From contig NZ_CP150269.1 of the NCBI RefSeq assembly GCF_037976825.1, positions 2,183,501-2,247,500 of the forward strand: a stretch of DNA of 64,000 nucleotides. Direction: 5' to 3'. Position 1 is the stretch's first letter; each line of letters begins with the position of its first letter. Of this stretch, positions 14,483 through 23,961 are shown in pieces. The stretch is from Paenibacillus sp. FSL K6-1330. Its GTDB lineage: Bacteria > Bacillota > Bacilli > Paenibacillales > Paenibacillaceae. Under the pieces are notes generated by a model. The model saw only the letters and a list, made by a program, of their open reading frames with translations. It was not told the DNA's origin and made no database searches. The position numbers were made by a program, and so were the translations under genes.

Positions 14483-16057
14483 TCAGACAGGACGCAGTGC
14501 CGGCCATGCCAGCTCGATTCCTTCGCTGACGAGCTTTTGCTGGAAGCTGGCCAGTCTTTCTTCATCGCTCCGCACATCCGTCGGCAGAATATCATGGTCT
14601 AGGCAATAGCTGACACAATATCCGGCGGCCTCGCCAATGTTCCATTCTACGGGATGCAGCCGGTAGCAGCCGTTCGTAATGTGGGTGACCCCGATGTTTT
14701 TGCTGGCGGCCAGCACATTCTTCATCCGTTTCGGAATTAAGCTGCCCAGCGGGATTTGGAACGGCAGGGACGAGATATCAATGTAGGGGCGCTCGCCCGT
14801 GCTCGGATGCAGATCGATCCGGTAACAGCCGATGCCGACGGAATCAGGGAACGTTTCCGAAGCTCCGTCCGGCCGCGATTCGGTTGCCACATGCTGCTCC
14901 AGCACCGTAAACTCGGCCTGAATTCTTCTCGACTCACGGATGTAAGGATACATGGCCATCCCGTCTTCCGTTCCGACCACATCGGGACGCAGGCGCAGCC
15001 CGGGATAACCCTTCCCGCCGTCCGGCCGCGGCACCTCGGTCTGCAGCCAATACAGCAGGGACAAGCTAAGCTGCTTGGCTTGATAGATATGATGGTCAGC
15101 CTCTTCCTTCGGAACATCGATAATGGAGCCGAGCCAGTAGTCGTTCTGCGGCCAGTTCACAAGCGACACCGAGCTGTCGAACGTACCCTCTGCAAAATGC
15201 TTCGGATCCAGGATTTGACGGTATTGATAAAGCGGGAACTTGCCGTGTCCCGGGAAAATCCCATACTCGATCGGCTCATTGGTGGACGGCTTGACGGCGG
15301 TCAGGCTTAACAGCTTATCCGGCCAGAATTCGGGTTTATACTCTCGCCAAAAATCGTAAAGGGCAGGCTTTTCGATGGTGTGGTCCTCACCCTCCAGATA
15401 ATCCACGGCAAAACAATACGTGAAGCCCTGCATGTCCTGCGGCAGCGGATCGCCGTCAACGGCATGCGGTTCCCCTGTCTGGGACTTGGACTCGGCGCCG
15501 GTAACATACTCGATACCCGCCAGCGGAAGCAAATCCCCGAGCTCGGTGGCATCCACGAAGAACGGGGCGCGGAGCGCGATTTGATCCTGCGTTTCAAGAT
15601 GACGAACGGTTACGCTGTTCACGCGATCCTCTGAAACGTCGGCAGACTCTGCCGCATACTGATACAGGATCGTAAGCCGTCCGCTGTGAATGTACGGGGC
15701 CAGCATTTGATGCAGCACGGCGAGAGCCGTGCGCGGCTCATGGCACAGCCGGCTGACGATGCCGCTGCCGGGGTTCAATTGCACATTGGATCTGGCCTTG
15801 GGAGTCATGGGAAAAAAATCGCGGTAGTACTGGCGGACACCTTCGCGGAACTGCCGGTAGCTGCGCGTGCAGCCAAAGGATTCAATCCACGGATGCTCGT
15901 CGGGCGGAACCGCCTGGCTGGTTAGCTGTCCCCCGATCCAAGTGGTCTCTTCGGTCATGATGACCGTCTTTCCTGATTTAGCGGCGGCAAGTGCGGCGGC
16001 TGTTCCTCCGGTCCCGCCGCCGATAATGACGATATCGGCCTGCATTTCTCGTATCAT
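14483..16057 (-). CDS. FAD-dependent oxidoreductase
   Basis: 524 aa from ATG 16057, which follows AAAGGAG at good spacing; an ATG at 16087 would overlap that ribosome site. The N-terminus is an FAD-binding Rossmann fold, DIVIIGGGTGGTAAALAA, and the second FAD region is PFFVDATELGDLLPLAG. The C-terminal part has the PLGSLIPKRMKNVLAASKNI segment typical of PF12831 proteins. Members are often found near polysaccharide or secondary-metabolite genes, but the reaction is generally unknown; no signal peptide is seen, so it should be cytoplasmic. Transcribed alone, convergent with the phosphopantetheinyl transferase and downstream in direction from the AraC regulator. Confidence 0.88.
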   Translation of the reverse strand: MIREMQADIVIIGGGTGGTAAALAAAKSGKTVIMTEETTWIGGQLTSQAVPPDEHPWIESFGCTRSYRQFREGVRQYYRDFFPMTPKARSNVQLNPGSGIVSRLCHEPRTALAVLHQMLAPYIHSGRLTILYQYAAESADVSEDRVNSVTVRHLETQDQIALRAPFFVDATELGDLLPLAGIEYVTGAESKSQTGEPHAVDGDPLPQDMQGFTYCFAVDYLEGEDHTIEKPALYDFWREYKPEFWPDKLLSLTAVKPSTNEPIEYGIFPGHGKFPLYQYRQILDPKHFAEGTFDSSVSLVNWPQNDYWLGSIIDVPKEEADHHIYQAKQLSLSLLYWLQTEVPRPDGGKGYPGLRLRPDVVGTEDGMAMYPYIRESRRIQAEFTVLEQHVATESRPDGASETFPDSVGIGCYRIDLHPSTGERPYIDISSLPFQIPLGSLIPKRMKNVLAASKNIGVTHITNGCYRLHPVEWNIGEAAGYCVSYCLDHDILPTDVRSDEERLASFQQKLVSEGIELAWPALRPV

Positions 16058-16204
16058 TGACAGATTCTCCTTTTGGGATAGTTTCATAAATGATCAACAA
16101 GATCAGCACAACAAGTGACTATTTCTAATTGTAGATGCTTACCCTTAGGAAAAGTACAGGAAACAGGTGACCTTTTTTGGTAATCTGATGCCGTTTTACA
16201 AGAT

Positions 16205-18541
16205 TTATTGTCCGGTTTTGTATTTGCCGCGATATTGCCCGGGTGTCATCCCCTCCAACTTACGGAAGGACCGGATAAAGTTCTGCGAATTGTTGTAACT
16301 CAGCTTCTCCGCAATATCCTTAATGGGCATATCGCTTTCGACAAGCCATTTCTTGGACATTTTGAAGCGGTACTGGGACAGGTATTCGCTGAAGGACATA
16401 TTGGTCTCTTTTTTGAATACGCTGCTTAGATAAAAATTGTTGTAATGGAGGCGCGAAGCACATTCCTCGAGCGTAATATTGCGGTCAAACTCATTACGGA
16501 TGATCTCGATCATCTGCTCGGAGAGATTCTGATATTGAGAGTCCTGGCGATCCCGGAATACACTGACCATCGGCCGGATGATGCGGGATTTAAACCAGCT
16601 TTCGATATCATGATTGGTGTAGAGCCGAAGAAGCTCCTCTACAAGAGAGCTGTCCCGGATGTCGAGCTGCTCGAGCATGATCCCATTCTCCTGCATCACG
16701 ATCATGAGATCATTCAACAGCCGGATGAGCGAGATTTGATAATCATGCGGGGTCCGATCCTTCCGAAACACTTCGTGCAGCCACTGCTTCAGAAGCTCCA
16801 CGGCCCGATCTTCATCGGCCAACTTGATGGCATCAATCAGCTCGTTCTCTACCTGCATCGGGTAGAAATAGACCCGGGTGTGCTTGCCTGAATTCAGGCT
16901 GAAATAAGGGATAATGACACCGGTCCCCAGCTTGATGCGGTGTTTAAGGGCTTCGAGCCCTTCCTGGTAGGCGCGCGACGTTTTGGATAGATTCCCGTAA
17001 GGCAAACTGATGCCGATGCTGACCTCCAGATCGAGAACACTGCGCGTTGTCTTCTGGATCTCTTCCGATAACGTATAGATATAGTCGTTGAATGCTTCCA
17101 GCGTGATACCGCCTCGTCCGATGAGCGTAACCTGGGTGAGATCGATAATGACAGAGGGGAGACGATGGGAGGAGGGGATCATCTCCTCAATGATATTGTT
17201 GATGGCAAACAGCAGCAGATCACGATCCTTGCGTTCATAGCGGGTTTCGTCCAGCATATCGATCTGAAGGGTAAATACCGCCAGATGCTCCCAAGCGGAT
17301 ATTTGCTCCTTGAAGCCGAACAGCTCGATCTGCTCCATCACTTCGGGCGGACTGCTCTTCCCCAGAAACAGCTTATGGAGGAAAAAGGTGCGTACCTGCT
17401 GGCTGGTCTGCCGAAGCTCGCTGCGGAGCTTGGTGTTCGAATGGAACATATCCCGGATATGTTCGTCGATGATTTGCAGCTCGCTCTTTTTGTTGGCTTG
17501 GATTTCCGGCAAACGCTCCACGATATTTTCAAAAATGTGCCGGATGGGCGTGTACATTTTCCGCGTTCCAAGCCATACCAGCAGAATGCTGAAACCGATC
17601 ATCAGCATGCAAATATACAGCGTAAACCAGCCGATGGAGCGGGACTCCTTCGTAATGACGGACATTTCGGTAAAGGAGGCATACAACCAGCCGTTAAAAT
17701 CGGACCGGACGTACGTAACGGACACCGGCTTGTTGTCGATCCTCGTCTCGAACTGCCCCGATTTATTGTCAAAATGGCCCAGCTCCGCCTCCTCATACCC
17801 GGTATCGGTCAGATATTGCCCGAGCTTTCCTTGCTCGGGATGTACAACGATCCGGTAATTGTGGTCCAGAACCATTACCTCCCGGGATTCGGAAGGGGTA
17901 TCCATCATAGCGGCGAGACTGCAGCTGGGAATGGTGGCGAGCGCGACACCCCGGGCGCTGGAGGAAGAGAGTGGCATTTTCTTCACAAGCGCAATCGTGT
18001 AGGGGCAGGCATAACTGAGTGTATCGCTGGACCCGAGGGATTCCGTTTCAAGCATCACCCAATTGGAGTTCCCATGAAGCTCCATAAGCGTCAGCAGCGC
18101 ATCCTTGGAAGCGTATTCATCAAATTCGTACATGCCCCGGTTATTGATCAGCCAGTTGGTTGTCGTATTCGCAAGGATGACGTCCGTAACCTTCGTCTCG
18201 GGAGATTGCAGTAGACTCATCTCTTCTCTCAGCTTGTTATACAATTGGAAGTCATAGTAGGACAGGGGACGATACAACGCGCTTTGCAGGATATTGGAAT
18301 TAATGACGTAATTCAGTGTATAATCCACGGTCCGCAGCACCTGTTCGAGATTGCTGTTCGTTTGATTCATAATCTGGATATTGCTGCTGTTGACGTGGTT
18401 TTGAACGGAGGTGGATGATTTCATGAACGAGAAGAAGCCGAGGGCCACAAGAGGAATGATGCTGATGAAACAGCCGAACAGGACCATTTTAGAATAATAG
18501 CTACTTTTTGGATGCAATAGATACACCTTCCTGTTTAACAA
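16205..18541 (-). CDS. AraC-family regulator with extracytoplasmic sensor domain
   Basis: About 778 aa. One transmembrane segment at ~20-41 and another at ~305-325 bracket a ~265-aa extracytoplasmic sensor region (Cache-like). A linker with GGDEF-like remnant character follows, then the C-terminal AraC/XylS domain: ITLEECASRLHYNNFYLSSV and DIAEKLSYNNSQNFIRSFRK with the final GMTPGQYR. This is the single-protein sensor-regulator design common in Paenibacillus sugar loci. It is divergent from the tandem binding-protein genes at 18716 and is the likely activator of that operon (inference). The exact start is unclear: TTG 18541 is the first in frame, but TTG 18517 is better spaced from AGGAAGG. 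Confidence 0.9.
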   Translation of the reverse strand: MLNRKVYLLHPKSSYYSKMVLFGCFISIIPLVALGFFSFMKSSTSVQNHVNSSNIQIMNQTNSNLEQVLRTVDYTLNYVINSNILQSALYRPLSYYDFQLYNKLREEMSLLQSPETKVTDVILANTTTNWLINNRGMYEFDEYASKDALLTLMELHGNSNWVMLETESLGSSDTLSYACPYTIALVKKMPLSSSSARGVALATIPSCSLAAMMDTPSESREVMVLDHNYRIVVHPEQGKLGQYLTDTGYEEAELGHFDNKSGQFETRIDNKPVSVTYVRSDFNGWLYASFTEMSVITKESRSIGWFTLYICMLMIGFSILLVWLGTRKMYTPIRHIFENIVERLPEIQANKKSELQIIDEHIRDMFHSNTKLRSELRQTSQQVRTFFLHKLFLGKSSPPEVMEQIELFGFKEQISAWEHLAVFTLQIDMLDETRYERKDRDLLLFAINNIIEEMIPSSHRLPSVIIDLTQVTLIGRGGITLEAFNDYIYTLSEEIQKTTRSVLDLEVSIGISLPYGNLSKTSRAYQEGLEALKHRIKLGTGVIIPYFSLNSGKHTRVYFYPMQVENELIDAIKLADEDRAVELLKQWLHEVFRKDRTPHDYQISLIRLLNDLMIVMQENGIMLEQLDIRDSSLVEELLRLYTNHDIESWFKSRIIRPMVSVFRDRQDSQYQNLSEQMIEIIRNEFDRNITLEECASRLHYNNFYLSSVFKKETNMSFSEYLSQYRFKMSKKWLVESDMPIKDIAEKLSYNNSQNFIRSFRKLEGMTPGQYRGKYKTGQ

Positions 18542-18625
18542 AGTGTATAATCATTGTATGGGCAACCCGGGTTACATTCAATAATCATTTCGAAAAGAAT
18601 AATCACTGTATTTGATCATCATGAC

Positions 18626-18653
18626 TTGTCATAAAAAAAGATGTACATATGTT
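18626..18653 (+). promoter_or_regulatory. Candidate promoter of tandem binding-protein operon
   Basis: TTGTCA (18626-18631), a 16-base spacer and TATGTT (18648-18653) lie in the AT-rich divergent region about 60 bases before the first binding-protein gene. Spacing is one short of ideal, consistent with an activator-dependent promoter. Confidence 0.35.
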
Positions 18654-18715
18654 AAAATCATTTCAAACATATAGGATCCGCAAGAAACATGGTGGAACGG
18701 AGGTAGAACGGATTG

Positions 18716-20254
18716 ATGACCCGTCTGTCAAACTATGTCATTCTTACACTCGCTATTCTTATGGTATCGGCTGCATGCATCAGCATGGCCCGATCATCGG
18801 GAGCGGATGGCGGAAGTACGTCTTCTGATCGCACAACCAGCATTTCGATTATGGCCAACCTGCACACCACCGAAGTTCCCTCCGATCGGATCGAGAAATG
18901 GATCGAGGATAAAACAGGCGTTCAGCTGAACATTCAGTGGGTACCCGACGGGAGTTATGATGAGAAGGTATTTGCTTCGCTTGCAACAGGAACTTTGCCG
19001 CAAGCGCTGTATCTGAAGAATGCCGCATCCTTGTCCTATTTCAGGGATGAGATTCGGAGCGGGCTATTCTGGGAAATCGGCCCGTATCTTAAGGACTATC
19101 CGAATTTGCAGAGATTGAAGCCCGAGGTTCTGAAGAATACGGCCATCGATGGTAAACTGTACAGCCTGTATCAGGAACGTGCCTTAGCCCGTTCAGGCAT
19201 CATCTACCGTAAGGACTGGGCAGATCGGCTGGGACTACCGGCACCGGAAACGCTTGATGAATTATATGAAATGTTGAAAGGGTTTACATATGAGGATCCG
19301 GACAACAACGGTATCGACGATACCATAGGTTTGACGGACCGCAACGATTTGATCTATGGGGCTTTCAAGACGATTAGCTCCTATTATGGAACTCCGAACA
19401 ATTGGGGATGGTATAACGATTCATTGCAGCCGGAATTCGTCTCCCCAAAGTATATGGAAACGATGAAGTTCTTCAAGAAGCTTCATAGCGAAGGATTAAT
19501 AAATGAAGACTTCCCGATTACCAGCAAGACCGACCAGCAGGAGCTGTTCGTAACGGGAAAAGCTGGGGTTTATATCGGTGCGATGGGGGACGTACTGTCC
19601 CTGGAATCAAGGCTGCTGGCGAATGATCCCAAGGCCGTGCTGGACGTTCAGAATCGGATTCTCGGGCCGGAAGGGTACGGGATATGGGCTTCGCAGGGTT
19701 ACGGGACGGTGATCTTGTTTCCGAAGTCCGCGATTGCTACGGAAGAGGAATTGAAGAGCGTGCTCTCTTTCTATGACGCACTGATGAGTTCCGAGCTTGC
19801 AAACCTGATGTATTGGGGCATCGAAGGGATCCATTATACCGTTCAGGATGGCAAAGCGATGGCGGTGGATGCATTTGAGCTAAGGGAAAAGGATGTAAAG
19901 CCCTATCAGGCTTTAATGGCTGGAGGCTCCAGCACTATACCGGGCATGCTGCAGCCGGTTACTCTGAATCAAGCGAAGGATAAGGCCGAGCGGCTGATTT
20001 ACGATAATGAGCGTTTCCTCATCTATGATCCCACCGCACCGCTGGAGTCTCCGATGTATAATGAGATCGGCGTCAGATTGAATGAACGCATGCGGGATGC
20101 CACCTATCAATTTATGCTAGGGATGATCGATGAGCAGGGATTTGAGGCTGAGATCGATCGTTGGCTGGAAGAGGGGGGGAGGCAGATTATCGAGGAATAT
20201 AATGTTTCATACCGAAGCATGGTCGGACCCTATTTACATGAGAAATACCGCTAA
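18716..20254 (+). CDS. Sugar-binding lipoprotein, first of a tandem pair
   Basis: 512-aa extracellular solute-binding protein. The N-terminal hydrophobic segment ends at a cysteine (MVSAACIS), a slightly atypical lipobox. The mature part has ISIMANLHTTEVPSDRIEKW, YLKNAASLSYFRDEIRSG, GIIYRKDWADRLGLP and TDRNDLIYGAFKTISS, all nearly repeated in the next gene. ATG 18716 follows CGGAGGT; a TTG immediately upstream is less likely. Divergent from the AraC regulator, whose product it may report to or share ligand with. A terminator overlaps its stop codon, so it may be expressed separately from, or at higher level than, the downstream importer. Confidence 0.9.
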   Translation: MTRLSNYVILTLAILMVSAACISMARSSGADGGSTSSDRTTSISIMANLHTTEVPSDRIEKWIEDKTGVQLNIQWVPDGSYDEKVFASLATGTLPQALYLKNAASLSYFRDEIRSGLFWEIGPYLKDYPNLQRLKPEVLKNTAIDGKLYSLYQERALARSGIIYRKDWADRLGLPAPETLDELYEMLKGFTYEDPDNNGIDDTIGLTDRNDLIYGAFKTISSYYGTPNNWGWYNDSLQPEFVSPKYMETMKFFKKLHSEGLINEDFPITSKTDQQELFVTGKAGVYIGAMGDVLSLESRLLANDPKAVLDVQNRILGPEGYGIWASQGYGTVILFPKSAIATEEELKSVLSFYDALMSSELANLMYWGIEGIHYTVQDGKAMAVDAFELREKDVKPYQALMAGGSSTIPGMLQPVTLNQAKDKAERLIYDNERFLIYDPTAPLESPMYNEIGVRLNERMRDATYQFMLGMIDEQGFEAEIDRWLEEGGRQIIEEYNVSYRSMVGPYLHEKYR

Positions 20255-20284
20255 GGGATTGATTTCCCCGGCGGTATTTTTTTG
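20243..20284 (+). terminator. Terminator overlapping the stop codon of first binding protein
   Basis: AAATACCGC (spanning the TAA) pairs with GCGGTATTT and runs into a T tract. Because it overlaps the coding end, it probably limits read-through into the second binding-protein gene. Confidence 0.75.
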
Positions 20285-20466
20285 TTGTGCCATGGCGCGA
20301 GCCAATCTCATGGACAATATAATCATTAGATTTGATTCCACTCCATTAAATGCCGGGTGGGGACCGAACTTCCCATATCCAATCTGAGGATTATATACGT
20401 ACCAGACTTCCGTCATCTAAGCTTTTCTTGTCAGTCCATATTCAAATTTAAAACGGAGGTCAGAAG

Positions 20467-22002
20467 ATGAAGAAGAATAAAGCCAGTACTATCCTGGCAA
20501 TTGTAACCGCTTTATCCGTGTTGGCGGGCTGTGGCGGCAACTCCGCCCCAGCAGCAACCGGCAGCTCAAATGGCAGTCCAGCGCAAGGCGAGAACAAGAG
20601 CGAACCGGTAACCATCTCGATTATGGCCAACCTCCATACCCCTGAAGTTCCCTCCGACATGATTGAGAAGCTGCTGGAAGAGAAAACAGGCACCAAGCTT
20701 GACATTCAGTGGGTGCCGGACGGCACTTATGATGAAAAGGTCAATGCATCCTTTGCAACTGGAACGCTGCCGCAGGTGACGTACCTGAAGAATGCCGCCT
20801 CGCTTGTGAATATGCGTGATGCGATCCGCAACGGGCAATTCTGGGAGATTGGGCCATTGCTGGGTCAATACCCGAACCTCAGCAAGCTGAAACCTGAAGT
20901 GTTAAAGAACACGGCGGTGGACGGTAAAATTTATGCGTTATACCGTGAAGTGCCTTTGTCGCGTCAGGGCATCATTTACCGCAAGGATTGGGCCGATAAG
21001 CTTGGGCTCAGCGCCCCGACCAATGTAGACGAATTCTATAATATGTTGAAGCAGTTCAAGGAGAAGGATCCTGATGGCAACGGCAAAGAAGACACCATCC
21101 CGCTGACGGATCGAAATGACCTGATCTACGGCGCGTTCAAAACGATAAGCTCGTGGCTCGGCACGCCGAATAACTGGGGCGAGAAGGACGGCAAGCTGGC
21201 TCCCGAATTTATGTTCCCTGAATATATGGAGACGATGAAATTCTTCAAGAAGCTTCACCAGGAAGGCCTGATCAATCAGGATTTCCCGGTTACCAGCAAA
21301 ACGGACCAACAAAATCTGTTCATTACTGGCAAGTCGGGTGTATATATCGGAGCGATGGGGGACGTATCCAGCCTGCATCCCAAGGTCGTTGAAGTGAATC
21401 CGGATGCGGAACTCGATGTTCAGAATAAAATCGAAGGAGGACCGAATGGCTTCGGAATCTGGTCGGTTCCCGGCTATGGCTCGGTGATACTCTTTCCGAA
21501 AACAGCCATCAAATCAGAAGAGGAACTGAAAGATGTGCTGGCCTTTATGGATCAGTTGATGAGTCCGGAGCTTGGCAACCTGATCTACTGGGGGGTTGAA
21601 GGACAGCACCACAAGCTGGAGGAAGGCAAGGTCATTCCTTCGGAAGACACCAAGCTGACCGATCGCGAAGTGAAGCCTTATCAAGCGATGCAGGTCGGCG
21701 GGCCGTTAACGATCGAGGGTTTTTATGAACCGAAGCATATGCTCCCTGTCAAAGCGAAATCGGAGGAAATGATCACGGAGAACAATGATTATCTCATTGA
21801 GGATCCTTCGGCATCATTGGATTCCAAGACGTTTAACGAAAAAGGTGTACAGCTGCAGGAGATGATTAAAGACGGCACGTATCAATTTATGCTTGGCGAT
21901 ATCGATGAGGCCGGATTCCAGGCGGTCGTGGATAACTGGCTTAAGAGCGGCGGTCAGCAAATCATCGATGAGTTCAACGTATCCTACGAATCATCCAAAT
22001 AA
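20467..22002 (+). CDS. Sugar-binding lipoprotein, second of a tandem pair
   Basis: 511 aa, with a canonical lipobox VLAGCGG after a short signal and a Ser/Ala/Asn-rich linker. It is a close paralogue of the preceding gene over its whole length (ISIMANLHTPEVPSDMIEKL, GIIYRKDWADKLGLS, LTDRNDLIYGAFKTISSWLG, TSKTDQQNLFITGKSGVYIG). AAAACGGAGGTCAGAAG precedes ATG 20467. It is followed by its permease pair, so it is the likely primary receptor of this importer; the upstream copy may have another ligand range or serve sensing. Confidence 0.93.
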   Translation: MKKNKASTILAIVTALSVLAGCGGNSAPAATGSSNGSPAQGENKSEPVTISIMANLHTPEVPSDMIEKLLEEKTGTKLDIQWVPDGTYDEKVNASFATGTLPQVTYLKNAASLVNMRDAIRNGQFWEIGPLLGQYPNLSKLKPEVLKNTAVDGKIYALYREVPLSRQGIIYRKDWADKLGLSAPTNVDEFYNMLKQFKEKDPDGNGKEDTIPLTDRNDLIYGAFKTISSWLGTPNNWGEKDGKLAPEFMFPEYMETMKFFKKLHQEGLINQDFPVTSKTDQQNLFITGKSGVYIGAMGDVSSLHPKVVEVNPDAELDVQNKIEGGPNGFGIWSVPGYGSVILFPKTAIKSEEELKDVLAFMDQLMSPELGNLIYWGVEGQHHKLEEGKVIPSEDTKLTDREVKPYQAMQVGGPLTIEGFYEPKHMLPVKAKSEEMITENNDYLIEDPSASLDSKTFNEKGVQLQEMIKDGTYQFMLGDIDEAGFQAVVDNWLKSGGQQIIDEFNVSYESSK

Positions 22003-22086
22003 CGAACATGCCAGTATCCCGGATGGCCGGGGACTGCGATGCTGCAGTCTCCGGCAGGCTTCGGGATAGAAAGGAAGTCTGAGATC

Positions 22087-23046
22087 ATGAGCGAAACCGC
22101 AGTGAAGACCGGGATGAACAAGGGCGCCCCCAAAATACCGGAATCCGGTCGAATGAGGAGAATCATAAAAAACCGGGCGATCTACCTCATGATTCTTCCG
22201 GGATTTTTATACTTCCTGATCTTTAAATATATCCCGATGTCGGGATTGATTATAGCCTTCCAGGATTATCAGGCTTATCTAGGCGTTACGGGCAGCCCCT
22301 GGGTGGGGCTCAAGCATTTTGAGCGGCTGTTTACCGAGCCGATGTTCTTCACGATTTTGGGCAACACGCTGCTGCTGTTTTTCTTGAACCTGGCCTTCTA
22401 TTTTCCCGTGCCGATCATTCTTGCCTTAATGCTCAACGAGGTTCGGCGCGAAGTGTTTAAACGTTTTATCCAGACGCTGGTGTATATTCCCCACTTCATG
22501 TCCTGGGTTATCATCGTATCCATTTCGTTTGTCATGCTCTCGATGGATCGCGGAATCATTAATGAATTGCTGGTTATGGCCGGATTCGAAAAAATCAATT
22601 TCCTGATGAGCAGCGAATGGTTCAGGCCGATGTATGTTATGCAGATCATCTGGCGGGAGGCAGGCTGGGGGACGATCATCTATTTGGCTGCCATGGCGGC
22701 GATTGATCCCGGTTTATACGAAGCGTCCCGGATTGACGGGGCCAGCCGCTTTCGGCAAATGTGGCATATTACGCTTCCTTCGATTCGAAGCGTGATCGTC
22801 GTTTTGTTGATTTTGAAAATCGGCGATGTGCTGGAACTTGGGTTCGAACATATCTATCTCCTCTTAAACTCAATGAACCGGAATGTGGCGGAGATATTCG
22901 ATACGTATGTTTATACCGCAGGTCTTAAGCAAGGTCAGTTCAGCTTCAGTACGGCGGTCGGGTTCTTTAAATCGCTGATCGGTCTTATTCTGGTGATGCT
23001 GGCCAATTGGCTGGCCAAAAAAGCGGGAGAAGAAGGCATCTATTAA
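22087..23046 (+). CDS. LplB-type sugar ABC transporter permease (second system)
   Basis: 319 aa from ATG 22087 after a GGAAG ribosome site; an in-frame ATG at 22039 lacks one. Six membrane segments, beginning YLMILPGFLYFLIFKYIPMS. The EAA loop is near residue 210 (YEASRIDGASRFRQMWHITL). Similar throughout to the permease at 1220 but clearly a separate system. Co-transcribed with the binding protein upstream and the YtcP partner downstream. No ATPase gene nearby. Confidence 0.93.
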   Translation: MSETAVKTGMNKGAPKIPESGRMRRIIKNRAIYLMILPGFLYFLIFKYIPMSGLIIAFQDYQAYLGVTGSPWVGLKHFERLFTEPMFFTILGNTLLLFFLNLAFYFPVPIILALMLNEVRREVFKRFIQTLVYIPHFMSWVIIVSISFVMLSMDRGIINELLVMAGFEKINFLMSSEWFRPMYVMQIIWREAGWGTIIYLAAMAAIDPGLYEASRIDGASRFRQMWHITLPSIRSVIVVLLILKIGDVLELGFEHIYLLLNSMNRNVAEIFDTYVYTAGLKQGQFSFSTAVGFFKSLIGLILVMLANWLAKKAGEEGIY

Positions 23047-23066
23047 CTACAGAAAGGTGGACCGCT

Positions 23067-23945
23067 ATGGTACAAGATAAAACGATATCGAGCCGAATCT
23101 TCGATATCGTGAACTATACGCTGCTGTTGATCATTGGCCTGGTTACCATCCTGCCTTTCCTTCACGTCATCGCCGGATCCTTCACAACCGTGACGGAGCT
23201 GGCGCAGAAGCAGTTTGTCCTGTTTCCGACCGTATGGTCGCTTGATGCTTACAAATATGTGTTTTCAACCAATACGGTGTTTCGCTCGCTTGGCGTTTCC
23301 GTGGGCGTCACCTTTTTGGGTACCTTGTTCAGCATGCTGTTAACCTGCTTGATGGCATACGGACTGTCGCGCAGGGATCTGGATGGCCGTAATTTCATCA
23401 TGTTCATGGTTCTGTTCACGATGCTGTTCAGTGGCGGAATGATCCCAACGTTTCTCGTGGTGAAGGAGATGGGGCTGATCGATACGTATGCGGCGCTGAT
23501 TGTCCCGACGGCGATCAATGCCTTCAATCTCATCATCATGCGTAACTTCTTTCAGAACCTGCCTGAGGGATTGGAGGAATCCGCGAAGATCGACGGGGCC
23601 GGCGATTGGGGCATCCTGTTCCGAATCGTGATTCCGCTGTCGATGCCTGCTATTGCGACCATATCGCTCTTTTATGCGGTTACCTACTGGAACACGTATA
23701 TGTCGGCGATTTTGTACTTGAATGATGCGGCCAAATGGCCCGTGCAGGTCATCCTGCGGCAGATCGTCATCCTTGCCAGCGGTTTGGCGGCAGACACCTC
23801 CGGCATGGACGAATTTGTCCGGCCGCCGGAGCAGACGGTGAAGATGGCGGTCATTGTCATTGCCACACTGCCGATTCTGTGCGTATATCCGTTCCTGCAG
23901 AAGCATTTTGCGAAGGGTGCGCTGCTGGGTTCAATCAAGGGATAG
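23067..23945 (+). CDS. YtcP-type sugar ABC transporter permease (second system)
   Basis: 292 aa from ATG 23067 (GAAAGGTGG ribosome site), 20 bp after the partner gene. Six membrane segments. EAA motif near residue 170 (EESAKIDGAGDWGILFRIVI). C-terminal tail KGALLGSIKG as in the YtcP group. The same operon continues into a GH43 enzyme 16 bp downstream, suggesting the importer brings in its substrate. Confidence 0.93.
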   Translation: MVQDKTISSRIFDIVNYTLLLIIGLVTILPFLHVIAGSFTTVTELAQKQFVLFPTVWSLDAYKYVFSTNTVFRSLGVSVGVTFLGTLFSMLLTCLMAYGLSRRDLDGRNFIMFMVLFTMLFSGGMIPTFLVVKEMGLIDTYAALIVPTAINAFNLIIMRNFFQNLPEGLEESAKIDGAGDWGILFRIVIPLSMPAIATISLFYAVTYWNTYMSAILYLNDAAKWPVQVILRQIVILASGLAADTSGMDEFVRPPEQTVKMAVIVIATLPILCVYPFLQKHFAKGALLGSIKG

Positions 23946-23961
23946 AGAGGAGCGAGGGATC

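Noticed and set aside
17165..18214. 349-codon plus-strand open frame
   Set aside because: Antisense to the AraC regulator gene, which has clear domains; the frame has no recognisable features.
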